From Nocardioides pini (GTDB lineage Bacteria; Actinomycetota; Actinomycetes; Propionibacteriales; Nocardioidaceae): a stretch of DNA of 64,000 bases. The DNA lies in assembly GCF_026712185.1 (NCBI RefSeq), contig NZ_JAPPUX010000001.1, positions 806,001-870,000 on the forward strand, in the 5' to 3' direction. A model generated the notes under the pieces. The model was given only the letters and a program-made list of their open reading frames with translations. It was not told where the DNA came from and made no database searches. The first letter of the stretch is position 1; each line of letters begins with the position of its first letter. Of the stretch, positions 39,164-46,515 are shown one piece after another. The position numbers and the translations under genes are program-made.

Positions 39164-39700
39164 ATGTCCTGGGAGCACGACCTGTTCGCGCTGCTCGACG
39201 ACCTCGAGGGCCAGGCCGCCGCGGCGTGGGAGGCCGACCGCGAGGCCGAGCTCGCCGACCGGGCGCGCACCGAGTACGCCGCCGTCACCCTCGCGAGCCG
39301 CCTGATGGCCTCCCGCGGTCGCGACGTGGTCCTCGACCTCCCGCACGTCGGCCGGCTCGAGGGGCGGCTGGCCCGGGTGGGGGAGGAGTGGTGCCTCCTC
39401 GACGCGACCGGCCAGGACTGGATCGTCCCGCTGCGCGCGGTCACCGGCGTGCGCGCGGCCAGCGAGCGCTCGGTGCCCGAGGTGGCGTGGTCCCCGGTCG
39501 ACCGGCTCGGCCTGCGGGCCGCGCTGCGCCGCCTCGCGGACGCCGGGGCCCGGTGCCTGGTCCACCTCGCCGACGGCACCCGCCACGAGGCGTACGTCGA
39601 CCGCGTCGGTGCCGACTTCCTCGAGGGGCGCGCCACCTCGGGTGAGGCCTTCCTGGTGCCCTACGCCGGCCTCGTCGCCGTGCAGAGCCGCGACGACTGA
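39164..39700 (+). CDS. Conserved hypothetical protein with two Sm-like barrels
   Basis: A 178-aa cytoplasmic protein. After an alpha-helical N-terminus (DLFALLDDLEGQAAAAWEADREAELADRARTEY...) there are two short beta-rich units, GRLEGRLARVGEEWCLLDATGQDWIVPLRAVTGV and CLVHLADGTRHEAYVDRVGADFLEG...FLVPYAGLVAV, that look like a duplicated Sm/SH3-type barrel. I do not recognise a characterised family. ATG 39164 is set by the leaderless -10. Proteins of this size and composition are common near secA in this group but have no assigned role. Confidence 0.7.
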   Translation: MSWEHDLFALLDDLEGQAAAAWEADREAELADRARTEYAAVTLASRLMASRGRDVVLDLPHVGRLEGRLARVGEEWCLLDATGQDWIVPLRAVTGVRAASERSVPEVAWSPVDRLGLRAALRRLADAGARCLVHLADGTRHEAYVDRVGADFLEGRATSGEAFLVPYAGLVAVQSRDD

Positions 39701-39716
39701 CCCGGCCCGCGAGCCC

Positions 39717-40046
39717 TCAGGTGGCCTCGACGTCGTACGGCGGGACCTGCCCGTCGGGGAGCCTGGACTGCAGGGCTGCCTGCGCCTGCTCGCGGTCGAC
39801 CTCGGCCATCGCCTCGGTGATGTGCTTGCGCACGATCGAGCGGGGGTCGAGGTCGCGCAGCTCGAGGTCGGCGTAGTCCGGGCCGAGCTCGTTGCGGAGC
39901 TCGTCGCGGGCGTTGTGGGCCAATCCGCGGGCGCGGTGGAGCAGCTGGGCCGCCTGTCGCGCGAGGTCGGGCAGCTTGTCCGGACCGAGCACGATGACCG
40001 CCACGAGCGCGATCACGGCCAGCTCGAGGAGCCCGACGTCGAACAT
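39717..40046 (-). CDS. tatB: Sec-independent protein translocase TatB
   Basis: A 109-aa TatB. The N-terminal membrane helix with its conserved Glu (FDVGLLELAVIALVAVIVLGPDKLPDLARQAAQ) and the FGPDKLP-type hinge (LGPDKLP) are diagnostic; an amphipathic helix and acidic tail follow. TatB hands twin-arginine substrates to TatC. No tatC is nearby. Transcription appears leaderless from TAGGTT 7 bp upstream. Confidence 0.93.
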   Translation of the reverse strand: MFDVGLLELAVIALVAVIVLGPDKLPDLARQAAQLLHRARGLAHNARDELRNELGPDYADLELRDLDPRSIVRKHITEAMAEVDREQAQAALQSRLPDGQVPPYDVEAT

Positions 40047-40053
40047 GCCTCAG

Positions 40054-40059
40054 AACCTA
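40054..40059 (-). promoter_or_regulatory. TAGGTT -10 element, leaderless tatB
   Basis: TAGGTT (bottom strand) ends 7 bp before ATG 40046. Confidence 0.55.
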
Positions 40060-40090
40060 CTGCCTGGCCGGAACCGTGATCGGGACGTGG

Positions 40091-41251
40091 TCAGAACTTG
40101 CTCGACGGCGTGAGCCCGAGCTGCATGCCGGCGAGCCCGCGGCCGCGGCCCGCCAGCGTCTCGGCGACCCGCGTCAGCTCGCGTGCGGCGGGAGCGGACG
40201 GGTCGGCCTCCACGATCGGCTTGCCGACGTCGCCGCCCTCACGCAGCGAGATGTCCAGCGGGATCCGGGCGAGCACGGGCACGTCGTAGCCGAACCGCTC
40301 GGAGAGGGTCCGGGCCACGCGGTCGCCACCGCCGGAGCCGAAGACCTCGAGGCGGTGGTCGTCCTCGGGCGGGCAGTGCGGGCAGGGGAGGTAGCTCATG
40401 TTCTCGACCACGCCCACCACCCGCTGGTGCATCATCGAGGCCATGGTGCCGGCGCGCTCGGCGACCTCGGCGGCCGCCTCCTGCGGCGTCGTGACGACCA
40501 CGACCTCGGCGCTCGGGAGGTGCTGGCCGAGCGAGATGGCGACGTCGCCGGTGCCCGGGGGCAGGTCGAGCAGGAGGGCGTCGAGGTCGCCCCAGTAGAC
40601 GTCGGCCAGCATCTGCACGAGGGCGCGGTCGAGCATCGGGCCGCGCCACGCGACCACCTGGTCGCGCCGGGGCTTGAGCATGCCGATGGAGATGACCGAG
40701 ACGCCGCTGGGCGTGGGGACCGGCATGATCAGGTCGTCGACCTGCGTCGGCCGGGTGTCGGCCACGCCCAGCATGGCCGGCACGGAGTGGCCGTAGATGT
40801 CGGCGTCCACGATGCCGACCTTGAGGCCCTGCGCGGCGAGCGAGAGCGCGAGGTTGACCGTGACCGACGACTTGCCGACGCCGCCCTTGCCGCTGGCGAT
40901 GGCGTAGACCTTGGTCAGCGAGCCGGGCTGGGCGAAGGGGATCTCGCGCTGGGCGCGCCCGTCGCTCAGGATCTCCTTGAGGCCGGCGCGCTGCTCGGCC
41001 GTCATGACGCCGAGGGTGAGGTCGATCGACGCGACGCCCGGGACCTTCGTGACGGCCGCGGTAACGTCGCGGTTGATCGTGTCCTTGAGCGGGCACCCGG
41101 CGACGGTGAGCAGCACGTGGACCGCGACCGAGCCGTCGTCGGCCACCTCGACGGTGTCCACCATCCCCAGCTCCGTGATCGGCCGCTTGATCTCGGGATC
41201 GTTGACGGTCGCCAGGGCGTCCATCACCTGCTGCTGCGTGGGGGTGCTCAT
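40091..41251 (-). CDS. mrp: Mrp/ApbC family iron-sulfur carrier ATPase
   Basis: A 386-aa P-loop ATPase that carries Fe-S clusters to apoproteins. An N-terminal MIP18/DUF59 domain (DALATVNDPEIKRPITELGMV, with C53) precedes the deviant Walker A SGKGGVGKSSVTVN (120-133). Downstream are DADIYGHSVPAMLG, the Walker B LLLDLPPGTGD and the cluster-binding CPHC pair in MSYLPCPHCPP. The length is normal. ATG 41251 has TAGACT 8 bp upstream. It is separated from tatB by its own promoter but shares orientation. Confidence 0.95.
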   Translation of the reverse strand: MSTPTQQQVMDALATVNDPEIKRPITELGMVDTVEVADDGSVAVHVLLTVAGCPLKDTINRDVTAAVTKVPGVASIDLTLGVMTAEQRAGLKEILSDGRAQREIPFAQPGSLTKVYAIASGKGGVGKSSVTVNLALSLAAQGLKVGIVDADIYGHSVPAMLGVADTRPTQVDDLIMPVPTPSGVSVISIGMLKPRRDQVVAWRGPMLDRALVQMLADVYWGDLDALLLDLPPGTGDVAISLGQHLPSAEVVVVTTPQEAAAEVAERAGTMASMMHQRVVGVVENMSYLPCPHCPPEDDHRLEVFGSGGGDRVARTLSERFGYDVPVLARIPLDISLREGGDVGKPIVEADPSAPAARELTRVAETLAGRGRGLAGMQLGLTPSSKF

Positions 41252-41259
41252 GATGCAGA

Positions 41260-41265
41260 AGTCTA
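41260..41265 (-). promoter_or_regulatory. TAGACT -10 element upstream of mrp
   Basis: TAGACT (bottom strand) ends 8 bp before ATG 41251. Confidence 0.5.
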
Positions 41266-41282
41266 CGAGCCACCCCGTGGGA

Positions 41283-41795
41283 TCACGGTCCCGGCTCGTC
41301 CTCCGGCTCGCGGCGCGAGAGGTCCTCGATGTCACCGAGCAGAACGCGGAGCTCGGACCGGAGGAAGTCGCGGGTGGCGACCTCGCCGACCGACATCCGC
41401 AGCGAGGCCACCTCTCGGGCGAGGAACTCCATGTCGGCGTGGGCGCGGGCGTTGGCCTGCCTGTCCTGCTCGGCGATCACCTTGTCGCGCTGCTCCTGGC
41501 GGTTCTGGGCGAGCAGGATCAGGGGTGCGGCGTAGGACGCCTGGAGGCTGAGCATCAGCGTCAGGAAGATGAACGGGAACTCGTCGAAGCGCAGGTCCGC
41601 GGGAGCCAGCACGTTCCAGCAGATCCAGGCCGCGACGAACATCGTCATCCACAGCAGGAACTTCGCGGTGCCCATGTAGCGGGCGAACGACTCGGCGAAG
41701 ACACCGAAGGCGTCGGCGTCGACCGACGGCCGCCGCACGATCGGGCGCCGGGTCTCGCGGGGGGTGTCCAGGCGGGGACGGCGGTTCTCGCTCAC
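41283..41795 (-). CDS. DUF1003 membrane protein
   Basis: A 170-aa protein with two transmembrane segments (FLLWMTMFVAAWICWNVLA and FIFLTLMLSLQASYAAPLIL) followed by LLAQNRQEQRDK, the DUF1003 hallmark, and a cytoplasmic coiled-coil tail. Function is unknown. GTG 41795 overlaps the stop of the MgtE/CBS gene by 4 bp. The pairing of an MgtE-N/CBS protein with DUF1003 recurs in actinobacteria and hints at a joint role in divalent metal handling. Confidence 0.88.
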   Translation of the reverse strand: MSENRRPRLDTPRETRRPIVRRPSVDADAFGVFAESFARYMGTAKFLLWMTMFVAAWICWNVLAPADLRFDEFPFIFLTLMLSLQASYAAPLILLAQNRQEQRDKVIAEQDRQANARAHADMEFLAREVASLRMSVGEVATRDFLRSELRVLLGDIEDLSRREPEDEPGP

Positions 41796-43075
41796 CCGGC
41801 CCTCCCGGCGCTCGGCCCGCCGTTGATCCGGCCGGGACGCGGCGCCCGGTCACGCCAGCCCTCGGGCAGCATGTGGTCGAGCAGGTCGTCGACCGTGACC
41901 GCGCCCAGCAGTCGGCCCTCGTCGTCGACGACGGGTGCTGCCACCAGGTTGTAGGTGGCCAGGTGCGCCGCCACCTGGTCCATCGACGCGTCCGGCCGCA
42001 GCGGGTCCATCGACTCGTCGAGCGCGGCGGCCACCAGGGTCGAGGGCGGCTCCCGGAGCAGCCGCTGGATGTGGGCGGCGCCGAGGAGCTTGCCGGTCGG
42101 CGTCTCCAACGGCTGGCGGCAGACGTAGACCAGGGCGGCGAGGGCCGGGGTGAGCTCGGGGTTGCGGACGTGGGCGAGCGCGTCGGCGATGGTGGCGTCG
42201 GGGGAGAGGATGACCGGCTCGGGCGTCATCATCGCGCCCGCCGTGTCGTCGGCGTAGGACATCAGGCGCCGGACGTCCTCGGCCTCCTCGGGCTCCATCA
42301 GCCCGAGCAGCGTGGCGGCGGTCTCGGGGTTGAGGTCGGCGATGAGGTCGGCGGCGTCGTCGGCCGACATCTCCTCGAGGATGTCGGCAGCACGCTCGGA
42401 GTCGAGGTGCTCGAGGATCTCGACCTGGTCCTCCTCGGGGAGCTCCTCGAGCACGTCGGCGAGGCGCTCGTCGTCGAGGGCGGCGACGACGGCCGTACGC
42501 CGCTCCGCCGGCAGGTCGTGGATCATGTTGGCCGCGTCGGCCGGGCGCATGTCGTTGAGCGCGGCGATGAGGTGGGTGGCGCCCTGCGTGGGCTCGTGCC
42601 GCGTCAGGCCGGTGACGTCACGCCACTCCACGACGTGGGTCTGGCCGCGCCGCCGGAAGCCCTTGCTCGGCTCCTGCACGGCGACGCGCGAGAGCACCCA
42701 GTCGCGGTTGCGGGCCTGCTCCATCGCCACGTCGTAGACGACGCCGGTCACGCCGGTCTCGCGGATCGTCACGGTGCGGTCGAGCATCTGGCCCATCACG
42801 AGCGTCTCGGTCGAGCGCTGCTCGAACCGGCGCATGTTGAGCAGCCCGGTCGTGTGGACCTGACCGCTGTCGATCGCGGTGATCCGGGTCATCGGCACGA
42901 AGATCCGGCGTCGGCCGAACACCTCGGCGACCATGCCGAGGACGCGCGGCTGGCTCGTCTCCGTACGGAGCGCGACCACCAGGTCGCGCACCTTGGCCAC
43001 CTGGTCGCCCTGGGGGTCGAAGATCGGCAGCCCGACGAGCCGGGCCACGAAGACGCGGGTCGGGGTGGTGCTCAC
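41792..43075 (-). CDS. PRC-barrel, MgtE-N and CBS domain protein (no channel)
   Basis: A 427-aa soluble protein. It begins with two PRC-barrel-like units (FVARLVGLPIFDPQGDQVAKVRDLVV and a second near residue 95-150), then MgtE N-terminal superhelical repeats (DERLADVLEELPEEDQVEILEHLDSERAADILEEMSADDAADLIADL) and paired CBS domains (MMTPEPVILSPDATIADAL, NLVAAPVVDDEGRLLGAVTVDDLLDHML). The transmembrane pore of true MgtE magnesium channels is missing, so this is a sensor or regulator rather than a transporter. It starts at GTG with a leaderless TACCGT. Confidence 0.87.
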   Translation of the reverse strand: MSTTPTRVFVARLVGLPIFDPQGDQVAKVRDLVVALRTETSQPRVLGMVAEVFGRRRIFVPMTRITAIDSGQVHTTGLLNMRRFEQRSTETLVMGQMLDRTVTIRETGVTGVVYDVAMEQARNRDWVLSRVAVQEPSKGFRRRGQTHVVEWRDVTGLTRHEPTQGATHLIAALNDMRPADAANMIHDLPAERRTAVVAALDDERLADVLEELPEEDQVEILEHLDSERAADILEEMSADDAADLIADLNPETAATLLGLMEPEEAEDVRRLMSYADDTAGAMMTPEPVILSPDATIADALAHVRNPELTPALAALVYVCRQPLETPTGKLLGAAHIQRLLREPPSTLVAAALDESMDPLRPDASMDQVAAHLATYNLVAAPVVDDEGRLLGAVTVDDLLDHMLPEGWRDRAPRPGRINGGPSAGRAG

Positions 43076-43082
43076 GCCCGCA

Positions 43083-43088
43083 ACGGTA
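43083..43088 (-). promoter_or_regulatory. TACCGT -10 element, leaderless start
   Basis: TACCGT (bottom strand) ends 7 bp before GTG 43075 of the MgtE/CBS gene. Confidence 0.55.
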
Positions 43089-43135
43089 GCGTGCCCCCAT
43101 CCTCCGCGAGTCCCCTCCGCGCCGAACGAGTGGTG

Positions 43136-43141
43136 TACCCT
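43136..43141 (+). promoter_or_regulatory. TACCCT candidate -10 for secreted EEP protein
   Basis: TACCCT in the divergent gap would start transcription near 43148, giving a leader of about 120 nt before ATG 43268. The leader has no strong Shine-Dalgarno. Confidence 0.35.
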
Positions 43142-43267
43142 GACGTCGCACGAGTCACTTCTGTCACATCGATCGGGCCCGGGCCGACACGTCGCGGCGT
43201 GTGGGGAGTGGTCACGGTCGGGTCACCTCGACGACGCCACTTCCCCGACATCTGTGAGGCCCCCTCC

Positions 43268-45181
43268 ATGCCCGGCACGACTGTTCCTCTGCGCCCGTCC
43301 TCCGTCCGACGCCTCTGTGCTGTCGGCCTGACGCTCGCCACGGCCCTGCTCGTGGCCCCCGCCGCTCCCGACGCCGGCCTCGCGCCCGCGTCCGCGGCCG
43401 AGCCCGCCGCCGCCCCCGTCGCGGCCCGGTCCATGGAGGTCCCGCAGACGACCCCCGCCACCGGCTTCCGCGTCGGCAACTTCAACGTCCTCGGCGCCGA
43501 CCACACCGCTCCCGGCGGCAACCGGAAAGGCTGGGAGTCGGGCACCGTGCGCATGGACCGCGTCGTCAGCCTGCTCCAGGAGCACACCCTCGACGTCGTG
43601 GGCTTCCAGGAGTTCCAGCCGCCGCAGGCGGCGCGGTTCACCGAGCTGATGGGCACGTCCTGGCAGACCTACCCGGGCCTGAACAACCCGGCCGGCCCGT
43701 CGGTCAACTCGATCGGGTGGCGCACCGACGTGTGGACGCTCCTCGAGGCCCGCACGCTCCCCATCCCCTACTTCGACGGCGTCCCCAGCCGGATGCCGGC
43801 CGTGCTCCTGCAGAACGTCGAGACCGGTCGTCGGGTGTGGTTCTTCAACACCCACAACCCCGCCGACGTCCGCGGGCCGGCGCAGGCCTACCGCGACGCG
43901 GGCTTCGCGATGGAGGTCGCCCTCGCCAACGAGCTGCGCGCGGCCTACCCCGACGCCCCCTTCATCTCGCTCGGCGACAAGAACGAGCGCGGCAGCTACT
44001 ACTGCAAGGTCGCTCCGGGCGCCGGCCTGTGGTCGGCGAGCGGCGGCTACGTCGACGGCAGCACGTGCTCTCCGCCCGGCGGCGGCGCGATCGACTGGAT
44101 CATGGGCACCCGCGACGCGTTCTTCAACAGCTACACACGCGTGTGGAACGACTTCGTGTCCAAGACCAGCGACCACCCGCTCTACACCGCCAACGTCGTC
44201 GTCCCGGCGTCCGCGCCGGTCGGCGTCGACCACGTCGTCGTGGTCGCCGTCCCCGGCCTGACCTCGGCCGCCGCGGGCGGGTCGAGCGCCCCCGGCGAGG
44301 CCACCCGCATGGTCGCCAACGGCACGTCGACCATGAACGCGCGCACCGTCACCGAGAACACCCAGGCCGACGCCAACCTGATGTCGCTGCTCAGCGGCCG
44401 ACGGGTCTTCCCCAAGGCCGGCGGCCACGGCGTCGGCTCCACGAAGACGCTCCCGTCGTCCGTCCACGACTCGGCCGGCCAGTACGTCTCCAGCCTGTTC
44501 GACCTCGCCCACAACAACTCGGGTCGCACGATGTTCGCGTCCAGCCGCAAGGAGACGCAGCTCGTCCTCCGCAGCTGGAACCGCAAGAGCGGCGGCAAGG
44601 ACCCGTACGGCGTCGACGACGGCACCGCGAAGATCGACCGGTTCAAGATCATGCGCGACGACTCCCGGAGCGTCGGCTGGTGGCGCGACACCATCGCCCG
44701 CAAGCCCGCCGAGCTGAGCGTCATCGAGCTCTCCGGTGTCCTGAAGTCGGGGCTCGAGGACGGATTCAAGGGCGCGACCTACCAGAAGGCGGTCCGCAAG
44801 GCGTTCCAGAAGGTGGCCGCCATCCGGCGCAGCATCGCCAAGTCCCCCGAGATGAACGGCACCACGCTGCTCATCGTCACTGGCACTGGCGGCGCGCAGA
44901 AGTCGCGCGGCTCGTCGCGCACCTGGGCGAAGAGCTACAAGGTGCCGATGTGGGTGACCGGCCCCGGCGTCCCGGCCGGCAGCGACCTCTACGCGCTCAA
45001 CCCGTCGTTCGCCTCGCCCGGCTCGCAGCAGCCGGGCTACTCCGGCACGCAGCCGATCCGGGTGGGTGACCTGACCAACCTGGTGACCCGCTCGCTGGGC
45101 GTCCCGCCGGTGCCGGCCTCGTCGATGGACCCGCAGCAGCGGTTCCAGGTCTTCGACCCGCTGCTGGTGCCCGGGTCCTGA
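43268..45181 (+). CDS. Secreted EEP-fold nuclease/phosphatase fused to alkaline-phosphatase-like domain
   Basis: A 637-aa exported protein. After a signal peptide (to about residue 42) residues 65-315 form an endonuclease/exonuclease/phosphatase domain with its usual Asn (FRVGNFNVLG), Glu (VVGFQEFQP), GD-x-N (SLGDKNER) and terminal TSDH. Residues about 320-637 resemble the alkaline phosphatase/phosphodiesterase superfamily (VVVVAVPGLTS, MVANGTSTMNARTVTENTQ, GRRVFPKAGGHGVG, YVSSLFDLAHNNSGRT), but the nucleophile segment, LPNHT in active relatives, reads QADANLMSLLSG and the PDxxGH metal motif is missing. So the second domain looks inactive. ATG 43268 is the best start for the signal peptide. 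Confidence 0.8.
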   Translation: MPGTTVPLRPSSVRRLCAVGLTLATALLVAPAAPDAGLAPASAAEPAAAPVAARSMEVPQTTPATGFRVGNFNVLGADHTAPGGNRKGWESGTVRMDRVVSLLQEHTLDVVGFQEFQPPQAARFTELMGTSWQTYPGLNNPAGPSVNSIGWRTDVWTLLEARTLPIPYFDGVPSRMPAVLLQNVETGRRVWFFNTHNPADVRGPAQAYRDAGFAMEVALANELRAAYPDAPFISLGDKNERGSYYCKVAPGAGLWSASGGYVDGSTCSPPGGGAIDWIMGTRDAFFNSYTRVWNDFVSKTSDHPLYTANVVVPASAPVGVDHVVVVAVPGLTSAAAGGSSAPGEATRMVANGTSTMNARTVTENTQADANLMSLLSGRRVFPKAGGHGVGSTKTLPSSVHDSAGQYVSSLFDLAHNNSGRTMFASSRKETQLVLRSWNRKSGGKDPYGVDDGTAKIDRFKIMRDDSRSVGWWRDTIARKPAELSVIELSGVLKSGLEDGFKGATYQKAVRKAFQKVAAIRRSIAKSPEMNGTTLLIVTGTGGAQKSRGSSRTWAKSYKVPMWVTGPGVPAGSDLYALNPSFASPGSQQPGYSGTQPIRVGDLTNLVTRSLGVPPVPASSMDPQQRFQVFDPLLVPGS

Positions 45182-45216
45182 TCCGGGATCATTGGTGCCG
45201 GGTGACGGCGGCCGGT

Positions 45217-45222
45217 TAGGCT
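45217..45222 (+). promoter_or_regulatory. TAGGCT candidate -10 for second EEP gene
   Basis: TAGGCT would start transcription near 45229, leaving about 68 nt of leader before GTG 45298. Confidence 0.45.
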
Positions 45223-45297
45223 TGCGCCTCGAGCCGTCCACGCCCGACGTGGAGTCGTCCGCCGGGGCCGTCGGCTCACCCTCCGCAGAAGGTGGCC

Positions 45298-46467
45298 GTG
45301 AAGCACGAGGACCCCGAGACGCCGAGCAGCGCGGGCAGCCCGCGCCGCTCGCGCGTCGAGCTGTGGGCACCGTTCCTGGTGGTCGCGGTCGTCGCGGCGG
45401 TGGTGTGGGCGTCGTTCTGGTCGGACTCGGCGGTCGACGACGTCGCCAGTGACCGGTCGACCGCGTCGCAGGCCACGGCCGCGGACGTCGCCGACGACAC
45501 CGACGACACCGACGGCTCGCGTGAGGACGCGGGGGAGCGGACGGGATCGGCGGGTGCCGAGCCCGAGAACGTCGAGCCCGAGCAGCTCGAGGAGTCCGTC
45601 CGCCGCTTCCGCGCCGCGCAGCGCCGGCTGGCCGCCCGCGTCTCCCGGCAGGTCAAGGAGGTGCAGCGCCGCACCACGGAGCCCTTCGAGTTCCAGGTCG
45701 CGTCCTACAACGTGCTGGGCGACTCGCACACGGGGCCCGGAGGCAACAAGCCCGGCTTCCCCGACGGTGGCCCGCGCATGGACATGTCCATCGCGGCGCT
45801 GCGCAACAACGGCATCGACGTCGTGGGGTTCCAGGAGTTCGAGCAGAGCCAGCACGGCATGTTCACCTCCCGCGCGGGGGAGTACTCGCTCTACCCGGGG
45901 ATGTCGCTGGGCAACAAGTCCGTGCGCTTCAACATCGCCTGGCGCTCCGACGTGTTCCAGCTGGTCGAGGCCCACACGCTCTCCATCCCGTACGCCGGCG
46001 GCAGCCGCATCGCGATGCCGGTCGTCCTGCTGGAGTCGATCAGCACCGGCCGCCGCGCGTGGTTCGCCAACTTCCACAACCCCGCGGACACGCCCAACCT
46101 CGGCAACAACGCGCGCTGGCGGGCGGAGGCGGCCGCCATCGAGGTCGCCCACCTCACGCAGCTCCACCAGACCGACGGCGTCCCGGTCATCGCGACCGGT
46201 GACTACAACGAGCGCGAGGAGATCTTCTGCCGCTTCACCGCCGGGGGCGTCTTCACGGCCGCCGCCGGTGGCAGCTCGGCCGGCGGCTGCGCGCCGCCGC
46301 CGAGCATGCAGGTCGACTGGATCTTCGGCTCGACCGGGGTCTCCTTCGCCGGGTACTCCGTGACCGGCACGGGCCAGGCCTCCGACCACAGCATGGTGCA
46401 CGCCACGGCGACGCTCACCGGGGACGACGCCGCGACCACCGGCGACCCCGAGGGCGACCTCGAGTGA
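45298..46467 (+). CDS. Membrane-anchored endonuclease/exonuclease/phosphatase-fold protein
   Basis: A 389-aa protein with a short cytoplasmic start, one transmembrane segment (LWAPFLVVAVVAAVVWASFW), an acidic and then basic coiled linker (to about 125) and an extracellular EEP domain: VASYNVLGDSHTGPGGN, VVGFQEFEQ, NFHNPADTPN, TGDYNERE and the final QASDHSMVHATATL. The catalytic set (Asn, Glu, Asp/Asn, Asp-His) is intact. It is a clear paralogue of the EEP half of the preceding gene. GTG 45298 has AGAAGG at 5 bp; GTG 45292 is an alternative. The substrate could be DNA, phospholipid or a sugar phosphate. Confidence 0.83.
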   Translation: MKHEDPETPSSAGSPRRSRVELWAPFLVVAVVAAVVWASFWSDSAVDDVASDRSTASQATAADVADDTDDTDGSREDAGERTGSAGAEPENVEPEQLEESVRRFRAAQRRLAARVSRQVKEVQRRTTEPFEFQVASYNVLGDSHTGPGGNKPGFPDGGPRMDMSIAALRNNGIDVVGFQEFEQSQHGMFTSRAGEYSLYPGMSLGNKSVRFNIAWRSDVFQLVEAHTLSIPYAGGSRIAMPVVLLESISTGRRAWFANFHNPADTPNLGNNARWRAEAAAIEVAHLTQLHQTDGVPVIATGDYNEREEIFCRFTAGGVFTAAAGGSSAGGCAPPPSMQVDWIFGSTGVSFAGYSVTGTGQASDHSMVHATATLTGDDAATTGDPEGDLE

Positions 46468-46502
46468 CGAGCAGGCGCTGAAGGCTCGGGCGGGCCGCTC
46501 GT

Positions 46503-46508
46503 TATACT
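46503..46508 (+). promoter_or_regulatory. TATACT -10 element, leaderless start
   Basis: TATACT, the closest match to the full consensus in the window, ends 7 bp before GTG 46516. It probably drives the LicD-methyltransferase, coiled-coil and sulfotransferase genes. Confidence 0.65.
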
Positions 46509-46515
46509 CCGCCGC

